From the NCBI GenBank assembly GCA_021823365.1, contig JAKAOD010000019.1, positions 1-14,581 of the forward strand: DNA of 14,581 nt, written 5' to 3'. Made by a program: the position numbers and the translations under genes. The stretch comes from Actinomycetes bacterium. GTDB lineage: Bacteria; Actinomycetota; Acidimicrobiia; Acidimicrobiales; Bog-793. The number at the start of each line of letters is the position of its first letter. Position 1 is the first letter of the stretch. Positions 6,611 to 12,651 of the stretch are shown here, one piece after another. The notes below the pieces were generated by a model. That model saw only the letters and a program-made list of their open reading frames with translations, was not told the DNA's origin and searched no databases.

Positions 6611-7963
6611 TCAGCAGGTGACTTCGAAGTGGTGGCTCCGGAACGTCGGCGGCGGCTGGACGGGCCGCTCGCTGTGCTCGTAGAGATCGAGGTGCTCGGT
6701 GTAGCTCGTCCACAGGGGGCCTTCGGGGTCGAACGGGCGGGCGAGGGAGCGCACTGCACGTTTGCGGTCCCTCGCCGCGGTCCGGGCGACCGCCGACAGG
6801 TCCTCGAGCGGGCGCACATCGAGCGCTCCGGTCGCCGCCGCCCAGGCTTTGCTCCCTGCCACGGTGCGCACGAGCACGGTGGATCGGCCCGGCTCGCTCG
6901 CGAGGTTGCCGACGGCGATGTCGGCGCCCAGCCCGGCGAAGTCCGCGCACTCGTCACATCCCTTCAGGCTCGCCGCGTGGAACTCCTTCACCGGGCGGCG
7001 AAGCAGCTCGGCGCCCGTGGAGCGTACGACCAGCTCCCCGTCCCGCACGTCGACCCGGGTAACTTCCGCCGTCGCCACACCGGCGGCGCGCACCGCCTCC
7101 TCGAGCTTTCCGGGCTCGAACGACCTCGTGCAGAACAGTCCGATCGCCAGCACGACGGCACCGGCAGACGAGCGGCGGTACTTCCAGGGGAAGCGCTGGA
7201 GCGCACGCAGCACGCTGATCTGGCACGGCGTGCCGACGAACGCGAGGCGCTCGACGCCTCTGCGAAGGGGATCGTTGAGCACCTTCAGGGGATGGGACTG
7301 GTGATAGACGCTGCCGGCTGCGGCACGGACCTCGTCTGGCGAGGTCGCGAGGAACGGCTCGCCGTGGAAGGCGTCGATGCGCCTGGTCACGATCGCGCCG
7401 TCGAGGAAGCCGGTCTCGAGCAGGTGGCAGATGAGCGCCGTCACCGCGCCGCCGTCCTGGGCACCTGCGACGTCGACCCGACCGCCGACCGACCAGGCCG
7501 AGTCGACGTGGCCGAGCTCGACGTGGCCGAGCTCGACCGGAACAGGCGACCTGCTCGGCGCAGTCAACCGGCCAACCCCGTCCCCCGGGGCCGGGCATGC
7601 CCCGGCATCGGGCGGGCCTGCGTGGAGCGCTTCGGTCCTCAGGCCCGCGAGCGGGCAGTAGTCCCAGCAGGCGGAGCATCCGGTGCACATCTTGACGAGC
7701 GTCGGCCTCCCGTCCTCGGCGACGCCGATCGAGCGCGACGGGCAGGCCGCGATGCATCCGCCGCAACCCACGCAGCGCCCGGCATCGATGACCGCGGCGG
7801 CGGTCTTGTGGAACCAGATCTTGTCGGGGAGCTCGGGCATGCCGCCGGCGACGGCGATCTCGTCTCGAAGGTCCGCCGCGGGATCGGCCAGCGGGGACCG
7901 CCGCCGGTCGGCCGCAGGTACGCCGCTCTTGGCGGCTGCGGGTCGGTCGTCGACGATGGTCAT
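6611..7963 (-). CDS. Two-[4Fe-4S] ferredoxin + FrhB-type F420 oxidoreductase subunit, likely electron donor of the sulfite reductase
   Basis: A 450-residue iron-sulfur flavoprotein. Residues 60-105 form a bacterial-type ferredoxin with two clusters: C64-x2-C67-x2-C70-x3-C74 (CVGCGGCIAACP) and C93-x2-C96-x2-C99-x3-C103 (CTGCSACWDYCP). After a Pro/Gly linker with a duplicated VELGH, residues about 155-430 match the coenzyme F420 hydrogenase/dehydrogenase beta-subunit family: GGAVTALICHLLE, VGTPCQISVLRAL (C247), LFCTR (C278) and KGCDECADF (C336, C339), the cysteines that hold a third cluster near FAD. This is the architecture of FpoF/FqoF and of the N-terminal half of archaeal Fsr. The ATG overlaps the sulfite reductase stop (ATGA) and has AAGGAG 7 nt upstream. 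Inferred role: passing electrons from F420H2 (or, alternatively, reduced ferredoxin, as in plant HCAR of the same family) to the reductase. Confidence 0.9.
   Translation of the reverse strand: MTIVDDRPAAAKSGVPAADRRRSPLADPAADLRDEIAVAGGMPELPDKIWFHKTAAAVIDAGRCVGCGGCIAACPSRSIGVAEDGRPTLVKMCTGCSACWDYCPLAGLRTEALHAGPPDAGACPAPGDGVGRLTAPSRSPVPVELGHVELGHVDSAWSVGGRVDVAGAQDGGAVTALICHLLETGFLDGAIVTRRIDAFHGEPFLATSPDEVRAAAGSVYHQSHPLKVLNDPLRRGVERLAFVGTPCQISVLRALQRFPWKYRRSSAGAVVLAIGLFCTRSFEPGKLEEAVRAAGVATAEVTRVDVRDGELVVRSTGAELLRRPVKEFHAASLKGCDECADFAGLGADIAVGNLASEPGRSTVLVRTVAGSKAWAAATGALDVRPLEDLSAVARTAARDRKRAVRSLARPFDPEGPLWTSYTEHLDLYEHSERPVQPPPTFRSHHFEVTC
7508..7537 (-). repeat. 15-bp tandem duplication in the ferredoxin-FrhB linker
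   Basis: GTGGCCGAGCTCGAC occurs twice in tandem (7508-7522, 7523-7537). It is in frame and encodes a duplicated VELGH in the linker, so it only lengthens the hinge between the ferredoxin and FrhB parts. Confidence 0.8.
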
Positions 7964-9702
7964 CGTGGTGCTCCTTCGCTCGGCACGCCGCTCATCGGGT
8001 CGTCGCGCTCGTGGCGGAGCTCGCTGGCGGAGCTCGCAGGCGACGATCCTCGTCTCGCAGGCTCCGCAGGCACGTCAGGCCGCTGGCCTCCGGTCCTCGC
8101 CGCCTCCCCAGGGAACGGTGCCGAGCCCACGCCGTTCCAGGGCGCGAGCTCCTCTGTGAGGTCGGAGAAAAGGTCGTCGAGCGCCAGCTCACGTCGGGCC
8201 ACCTTCGTCAGGAGCGAGGCGATGCCGTCGAAGGCAGCGCCGACAGGGACATCTCCCCTTGCCCACCGCGCGAGCCGCGACTCGCCTGCGTTCCCGCCGA
8301 GCGCGATGTCGAACCCGTCGTAATAGTCCTCACCGTCCTTGCCCATCGTCGCCCGGATCCCGATGTCCGCGGTCGGGACCTGCGCGCAGGAGGCCTTGCA
8401 CCCCGACAAGTGGATCCGCAGCCCCTGGAGACGGTCCCAGCCCGCTCGGGGCACCTCCACGCGCAGGTGGTCGATGAGCTCCTGGCCGTACTGCTTCATC
8501 CCGAGAATCGCGAACTTGCAGAACGGGGCGCTCGTGCAGGCCACCACGCTCCGCTCGAAGGGATCGGGCTCGGGCGTCAAGCGCTCGAGCAGGGGCTCCG
8601 CGAGCAACGCGTCCACGTCGGCGACCCCGGTCAGGATCACGTTCTGACGCTGGGTGAGGCGCAGCCGGCCGTCGCCGTGGACGCGGGCGCAGCGCGCGAG
8701 CTCGAAGAGCTCATCGGCCGAGAGCCGACCCAGCGGGACGCAGAGCCCAAGGTAGCTCGTGCCCTTCGTGTCGCGATGCACCCCGATGTGGTCTTCGGCC
8801 CGCCAGGTCGTGAGGTCCTCGCCGGCAGCGGGGGCAGCGAAGCCGAGGCGGTCGCGCACCTCCGCGGCGACCCGCTCGGCGCCGAGCTGGTGGACGAGCG
8901 CGCGGAACCGATTGATGCTCGGGCGCTCGTAATCTCCGTGCTCGGCGTACACCCCGAGCGCTGCGCGCACCACCGCAGGCGCCTGGCCGGGCTCGACGAA
9001 CAGGTCGAGCGCCGTTGCGAGCCGCGGGTAGTCGGAGAGCCCGCCGCCCGCGAGGACGTTGAAGCCGAGCGTGCCCTCCCTACGTGCGGGAGTGAACGCG
9101 ACGCAGTGGATCCTGGCGACGACGCAGTCCGTCGGGCACGCGCTGAGCGCCACCTTGAACTTCCGGGGAAGGAACGCGGTCAGCCGGGGCTCCTCCCAGG
9201 CGATGGCGTCGATGGCGTCGAGGACCGGCCCGACCTCGAACGCCGCCTTCGGGTCCACCCCGTCGACCGGGCAGCAGGTGATGTTGCGCATCGAGTTGCC
9301 GCACGCCTGGAGGGAGCCGAGCCCCACCCCGCCGTAGCGACGCCAGATCTCCGGGAGGTGCTCGAAGCGGATCCAGTGGATCTGGACGTCCTGACGCGTC
9401 GTGACCTCGCCGAATTGGTGCGGCTCCCCCTCGAAGCCTTCGGCATGGACCGAGAAGTCTCGGACCACGCCGGCGAGCACGTCGAGCTGGCCGGCCGTGA
9501 GCCGCCCACCGGGGATCCGGGTGCGCAGCATGAAGGTGCCCTCGAAGCGGTCGTCGTAGACGCCGACCAGTCGCAGGCGTGCGTTGCCGACGGAGCCGCG
9601 ATCGGAGGGATGCAGGTCTTCCCAGTGCAGCGGGCCAGCGCCGACGATCGCCGACAGCACCTCTGCGGGCACCTGCCCGGGGTGGAACAGCGGCTCACGC
9701 AT
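7960..9702 (-). CDS. Siroheme/[4Fe-4S] sulfite reductase (assimilatory NirA/Sir type)
   Basis: A 580-residue cytoplasmic enzyme predicted to reduce sulfite to sulfide by six electrons. It has the duplicated ferredoxin-like plus NIR_SIR layout. The cluster/siroheme ligands are in the second half: C389-x5-C395 (ACTSAPFCKFA) and C435-x3-C439 (GCKASC). Anion-site residues match sulfite reductases: Arg in MLRTRIPGG (R60/R62), RQ at 103, R139 in MRNIT, and K181-F-K183 in LPRKFK; nitrite reductases have Asn at the second Lys (spinach K224/N226, E. coli CysI K215/K217). Unusually, the first half also holds C134, C143, C144 and a CxxxC (C189, C193). The ATG at 9702, with a G-rich site upstream, is preferred over the GTG at 9726, which has none. 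The last 50 residues are a disordered Ser/Ala/Pro tail. The stop overlaps the next gene (ATGA), so the two products are probably made in equal amounts as a complex. Confidence 0.92.
   Translation of the reverse strand: MREPLFHPGQVPAEVLSAIVGAGPLHWEDLHPSDRGSVGNARLRLVGVYDDRFEGTFMLRTRIPGGRLTAGQLDVLAGVVRDFSVHAEGFEGEPHQFGEVTTRQDVQIHWIRFEHLPEIWRRYGGVGLGSLQACGNSMRNITCCPVDGVDPKAAFEVGPVLDAIDAIAWEEPRLTAFLPRKFKVALSACPTDCVVARIHCVAFTPARREGTLGFNVLAGGGLSDYPRLATALDLFVEPGQAPAVVRAALGVYAEHGDYERPSINRFRALVHQLGAERVAAEVRDRLGFAAPAAGEDLTTWRAEDHIGVHRDTKGTSYLGLCVPLGRLSADELFELARCARVHGDGRLRLTQRQNVILTGVADVDALLAEPLLERLTPEPDPFERSVVACTSAPFCKFAILGMKQYGQELIDHLRVEVPRAGWDRLQGLRIHLSGCKASCAQVPTADIGIRATMGKDGEDYYDGFDIALGGNAGESRLARWARGDVPVGAAFDGIASLLTKVARRELALDDLFSDLTEELAPWNGVGSAPFPGEAARTGGQRPDVPAEPARRGSSPASSASELRHERDDPMSGVPSEGAPR
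8012..8037 (-). repeat. 13-bp tandem duplication in the 3' tail of the sulfite reductase gene
   Basis: TGGCGGAGCTCGC is present twice in tandem (8012-8024, 8025-8037, + strand reading). The unit is not a multiple of three, so it changes the frame of the last codons: without it the gene would stop at 7992-7994, 28 bp before the FrhB-type start, instead of overlapping it. Confidence 0.85.
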
Positions 9703-9803
9703 CGCCACCCCCCCGCTCGGGGTCACCGGGCCCGCGCGCGGCGTCCGTTCGTGGACTCGCGGCCGGCCCGCTCGCCGACTTTCGCTCGGATGGCACAGGA
9801 CGT

Positions 9804-9821
9804 ATATATGACATATATGAC
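9804..9821. repeat. Tandem 9-bp direct repeat at the divergent promoter
   Basis: ATATATGAC occurs twice head to tail (9804-9812, 9813-9821). It supplies two of the in-frame ATGs (9808, 9817) of the precorrin-2 dehydrogenase gene and overlaps the -10 zone of the opposite promoter. Confidence 0.75.
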
Positions 9822-10620
9822 CAACTTAGTCAACTTTCTGCCTGCCCTGCCGGGCGCCACGTCGCCCTCCGACTCCACGACTGCAGACCGCGTCGACCGG
9901 CCCGCCAGCCAGTATCCGGTCAGCCTGGTGGTGGCCGGTGAGCCGTGCCTGGTGGTCGGGGGCGGAGCGGTCGCCGCCCGCAAGGCCGAGGGGCTTGCCC
10001 GGTGTGGGGCTCGGGTGACGGTCGTCGCCATCGAGGTCGACCCGGCGTTCCAGCGGCTGCCGGTCGCAGTCGAGCGGCGCCCCTACCGCCGGGGGGAGGC
10101 GCGACGCTACCGGCTGGTCATGACGGCCACCGGGGTCCCCGGCGTGGACGCCTCGGTCGCCGCCGACGCCACGGCGGCGGGGGTCTGGGTGAACAGCGCC
10201 GACGACCCCGCCAACTGCACCTTCTTCCTGCCAGCGGTTCACCGGGACGGGCCGGTGACGGTGGCCGTGTCGACGGGCGGGGCGAGCCCGGCGCTGGCTG
10301 CCTGGCTCCGCCGCCGGGTCGCTCGGGCGTGCGGCGAAGGGCTGGGAGCGCTGGCCGGAGTGCTCGAAGAGGCCCGGCGGGCGCTCAAGGCGTCCGGGCG
10401 GCCCACGGCGTCGCTCGATTGGCGCGCCGTCCTCGACGGCCCGCTGACGAGGCTCGTCCGGGACGGCCAGCTCGACGAGGCCAGGAGGCTCCTCGACGAG
10501 GCGATCCGCGACGCCGCGCCCCGGGCGCCAGCTCGCACGACGCCTCTCTCACCGGCGACACGCGCCCAGGTGCTCGTCCGGAGGGTCTCGACCGGCCTGA
10601 CGCAGCCGTGCTCATCCTGA
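9808..10620 (+). CDS. Precorrin-2 dehydrogenase / sirohydrochlorin ferrochelatase (Met8/CysG N-domain family)
   Basis: A protein of about 270 residues that oxidises precorrin-2 to sirohydrochlorin with NAD+ and, in some members, also inserts iron to give siroheme. The core starts at YPVSLVVAGEPCLVVGGGAVAARK, with the Rossmann GGGAVAAR at 51-58. NSADDPANCTFFLP (DDP at 132-134) carries the Asp equivalent to the catalytic residue of Met8p/CysG, and VSTGGASPALAAWLRR (from 154) is the dimer/active-site strand. The C-terminal helical part is present; the last 30 residues are non-conserved. Three in-frame ATGs compete (9790, 9808, 9817). The ATG at 9808 has AGGA 7 nt upstream and is chosen with modest certainty. 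The gene is divergent from the sulfite reductase run and shares its promoter region, which fits supply of siroheme to that enzyme. No separate sirohydrochlorin ferrochelatase gene lies in the window. Confidence 0.88.
   Translation: MTYMTNLVNFLPALPGATSPSDSTTADRVDRPASQYPVSLVVAGEPCLVVGGGAVAARKAEGLARCGARVTVVAIEVDPAFQRLPVAVERRPYRRGEARRYRLVMTATGVPGVDASVAADATAAGVWVNSADDPANCTFFLPAVHRDGPVTVAVSTGGASPALAAWLRRRVARACGEGLGALAGVLEEARRALKASGRPTASLDWRAVLDGPLTRLVRDGQLDEARRLLDEAIRDAAPRAPARTTPLSPATRAQVLVRRVSTGLTQPCSS
9818..9832. promoter_or_regulatory. Near-perfect 15-bp palindrome, probable operator shared by both siroheme/sulfite arms
   Basis: TGACCAACTTAGTCA has 7-bp arms around one central base, with a single mismatched arm pair. 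It covers the -35 of the minus-strand promoter and lies on the first codons of the plus-strand gene, so a bound dimer could block both. The inner TTAGTCA-type half-site recalls operators of some Rrf2-family iron-sulfur or sulfur regulators, but I cannot assign the protein. Confidence 0.5.
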
Positions 10621-10661
10621 ACGTGCCTGTCCAGAGGGCACTCGGTCGGCTTCTGTGAACG

Positions 10662-10689
10662 AGAAGTCGCAACTTCTGTGAAGATTTTT
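10662..10689 (+). terminator. Hairpin plus T-run downstream of the precorrin-2 dehydrogenase gene
   Basis: AGAAGT (10662-10667) pairs with ACTTCT (10672-10677) around CGCA. A competing small hairpin, CTTC/GAAG (10673-10676, 10680-10683), leads into TTTTT at 10685-10689. A 10-bp direct repeat CTTCTGTGAA (10650-10659, 10673-10682) overlaps both. It probably ends the plus-strand transcript before the opposing tRNA gene, though the stems are short. Confidence 0.4.
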
Positions 10690-10692
10690 CGG

Positions 10693-10767
10693 TCGGGCTG
10701 GCCGGATTTGAACCGGCGACCTCTTGACCCCCAGTCAAGCGCGCTAACCAAGCTGCGCCACAGCCCG
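10693..10767 (-). tRNA. tRNA-Pro, anticodon GGG
   Basis: The minus strand folds into a complete 75-nt cloverleaf: acceptor CGGGCTG/CAGCCCG, D-stem GCGC/GCGC, anticodon stem CTTGA/TCAAG with loop CTGGGGG (anticodon GGG), 5-nt variable loop, T-stem GCCGG/CCGGC with TTCGAAT, and discriminator A at 10693. The C1-G72 pair is typical of proline tRNAs. The genome continues CCG after the discriminator, so CCA is not encoded and must be added afterwards. GGG-anticodon tRNA-Pro reads CCC and CCU codons, the former common in this GC-rich sequence. Confidence 0.96.
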
Positions 10768-10956
10768 CTGCCACGTTGCTCCCAGGTGAGGGCTCGGAAG
10801 TGGCGGCCATCCATGCTACCGCGTACACGCACGACGGCAGCCTTGGACGTCGACCTGTCGCAGTTCACGAACGACAGAGCTGGAGGTGCTCGGCGCGGCG
10901 GTGGTTCGCAGTGCTCGCCGAGCCCCGACCCGCTCGCGGCACGTCCGTCGACCGTC

Positions 10957-11000
10957 GTTCACAGATTGTTCGCCTGGCGTTCATCTCCAGATCACCTTCC
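10957..11000 (+). promoter_or_regulatory. PHO-box-like array of four 11-bp direct repeats
   Basis: GTTCACAGATT, GTTCGCCTGGC, GTTCATCTCCA and GATCACCTTCC follow one another without gaps at exact 11-bp spacing. This is the geometry and the GTTCA core of PhoP/PhoB boxes as known in Streptomyces. GATAAG (11001-11006) right after could be a -10, which would put the transcription start about 35 bp before the transporter ATG at 11047. Binding would place the activator where a -35 would be, as in PhoB-activated promoters. The rest of the stretch from the tRNA to 10956 shows no gene or other clear signal. Confidence 0.7.
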
Positions 11001-11046
11001 GATAAGGCCACCGTCACCTGGGCGAGCAAGAGTGGCACCTGGCCCG

Positions 11047-12534
11047 ATGACGACCTTCGATGAACCATCGACCGCGAGGTCGACACGGCCGGATGCGGTG
11101 GGCGAACAGCCCCGCGCGGCCGGGTCGGTCGAGCGCCTGCTCGACGACGCACCCATCAGCCGGTTCCACCGACGGGCGGTGGTCGTGTCTGGCGTGGGCT
11201 TCTTCACCGACGCGTACGACCTCTTCGTCATCTCCACGGTGGCGGTCCTGGTCCAGACGCAGTGGAATTTGAGCACGGCGCTCACGAGCTGGGTCAGCGG
11301 ATCGGCGATCCTGGGGGCTGTCGTGGGGGCCCTCGTGTTCGGGCGGCTTGCGGACCGCTTCGGGCGCCGGCGTATCTACCTGATTGTCGCAGTGCTGATG
11401 ATCGTCGGAGCGATCGCGGGCGCAGTCTCACCGAACGTCGGATTCCTCATCGGCTCCCGGCTCGTCCTCGGGCTCGGCATCGGTGGCGACTACCCGGTCT
11501 CGGCAGTGCTCATGAGCGAGTACTCGAACCGCCGCGACCGCGGCCGCCTCGTCGGGCTGGTCTTCTCGATGCAGGCGGTCGGTCTGGTGGTGGGCCCTCT
11601 GATCGCGATGGCTCTCTTAGGCTCCGGCCTGAGCCACGACCTGACCTGGCGCCTGTTGCTCGCGTTCGGGGCAGTCCCTGCCGCGTCGGTCATCTACGTG
11701 CGGAGCAAGATGCCCGAGTCGCCGAGGTTCCAGGCCCGGGTGGAAGGCAGGGTGGAGGAGGCGGCCAAGCAGTTCGAGCAGTTCTCCCAGGGGATCGTCG
11801 GATCCCAAGGTGCTGCCAGGCAGCCTCGTTCGGCGTGGCGCCGCGGCGGCGCCGCAGACGACGCTGCCGCGACCGCGCGACTCACGCTGCGGGACTTCTT
11901 CAGGAACCGGCGAATGATCGGGCTCGTGATCGGCACGGCGGGTACGTGGTTCCTGTTCGACTACGCCTACTACGGCAACACCCTCTCGCTCCCGGCGATC
12001 CTGCACGCGGTCGACGCGACAGCCACGCTCATCGACAAGCTCGCGCTGAGCCTTGCCCTGTTCGTGGTGTTCGCCGTTCCGGGCTACTTCTTGGCCATCC
12101 ACCGTATGGACCGGATCGGCCACCGGCGCCTGCAATTCATCGGGTTCGCCGTGATGGCCGCCGCGTTCATCGCCCTCGGCGCGATCGGCCCGCTCACGTC
12201 GGTGCTCGGCGCGTTCATCGCCGTCTTCGGCATCAGCTACTTGTTCATCGAGTTCGGCCCGAACACGACTACGTTCGTCTTGCCCTCGGAGGTCTTCCCG
12301 ACCCAGTTCCGGACCACGGGCCACGGGACCGCGGCCGGCATCGGGAAGCTCGGAGCCTTCATCGGGGTGTTCCTCGTCCCGGTCCTGCAGAACGCGTTCG
12401 GTCTTCGCGGAATGCTCTTCGTGGCGGGCGCGGCGTCCGCCGCCGGGTTCTTCTTGACCCGCCTGATCCCCGAGCCTGCCGGGCGCAGCCTGGAAGAGGT
12501 CTCAGGGGAGGACCGGCTCCCTGGTGCAGCGTGA
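11047..12534 (+). CDS. MFS inorganic phosphate:H+ symporter (PHS family)
   Basis: A 495-residue, 12-helix inner-membrane transporter. It carries the phosphate-site residues known from the fungal PiPT/Pho84 structures: Asp in GFFTDAYDLF (D55/D58), D148-Y149 in GGDYPVSA, Q176 in FSMQAVG, and the W301-x3-D305-x3-Y309 helix (WFLFDYAYYG). Also typical are motif A GRLADRFGRRR (99-109) and FGPNTTTFVLPSEVFPTQFRTTGHG (403-427). The central loop between helices 6 and 7 (about 222-285) is long and charged. The ATG at 11047 opens a 40-residue hydrophilic N-terminus before helix 1; the ribosome site is poor. Four 11-bp PHO-box-like repeats lie 47-90 bp upstream, so induction by phosphate starvation is likely. 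Transport of another oxyanion or organic acid is possible but less likely, given both lines of evidence. Confidence 0.92.
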   Translation: MTTFDEPSTARSTRPDAVGEQPRAAGSVERLLDDAPISRFHRRAVVVSGVGFFTDAYDLFVISTVAVLVQTQWNLSTALTSWVSGSAILGAVVGALVFGRLADRFGRRRIYLIVAVLMIVGAIAGAVSPNVGFLIGSRLVLGLGIGGDYPVSAVLMSEYSNRRDRGRLVGLVFSMQAVGLVVGPLIAMALLGSGLSHDLTWRLLLAFGAVPAASVIYVRSKMPESPRFQARVEGRVEEAAKQFEQFSQGIVGSQGAARQPRSAWRRGGAADDAAATARLTLRDFFRNRRMIGLVIGTAGTWFLFDYAYYGNTLSLPAILHAVDATATLIDKLALSLALFVVFAVPGYFLAIHRMDRIGHRRLQFIGFAVMAAAFIALGAIGPLTSVLGAFIAVFGISYLFIEFGPNTTTFVLPSEVFPTQFRTTGHGTAAGIGKLGAFIGVFLVPVLQNAFGLRGMLFVAGAASAAGFFLTRLIPEPAGRSLEEVSGEDRLPGAA

Positions 12535-12651
12535 CCGGCGGTCGTCGCTGCAGCTCGCGGTGGCAGTTCCCGACCCGAGGCTCGCCCAATCCGTGACTGG
12601 AACGTCGCAGTAGGGGCCTGGCGGTCCCCTGGCCTGGCGCGCATGGCGGCG

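Larger units (their letters stand above)
9803..9833 (-). promoter_or_regulatory. Candidate promoter of the sulfite reductase operon
   Basis: This is the AT-richest spot in the window, in the divergent intergenic region. Reading the minus strand, TTGACT (9833-9828) is a good -35. The -10 is only roughly placed: CATATA at 17 nt spacing or TATATA at 19 nt. The start would be near 9795, giving a leader of roughly 90 nt to the ATG at 9702. The -35 is embedded in the operator-like palindrome at 9818-9832. Confidence 0.5.

Noticed and set aside
7960..9702. Annotation as nitrite reductase
   Set aside because: The anion site reads Lys-Phe-Lys (LPRKFK) as in sulfite reductases, while nitrite reductases usually have Asn at the second Lys; substrate still rests on inference.
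8011..9789. Plus-strand frame extending the precorrin-2 dehydrogenase gene upstream by nearly 600 codons
   Set aside because: It is antisense to the sulfite reductase gene; the conserved enzyme begins only after the ATG cluster at 9790-9817.
10650..10767. Attachment site or integrated element at the tRNA-Pro gene
   Set aside because: The 10-bp direct repeat near the tRNA 3' end is too short and too close together, and no integrase or foreign genes are present.
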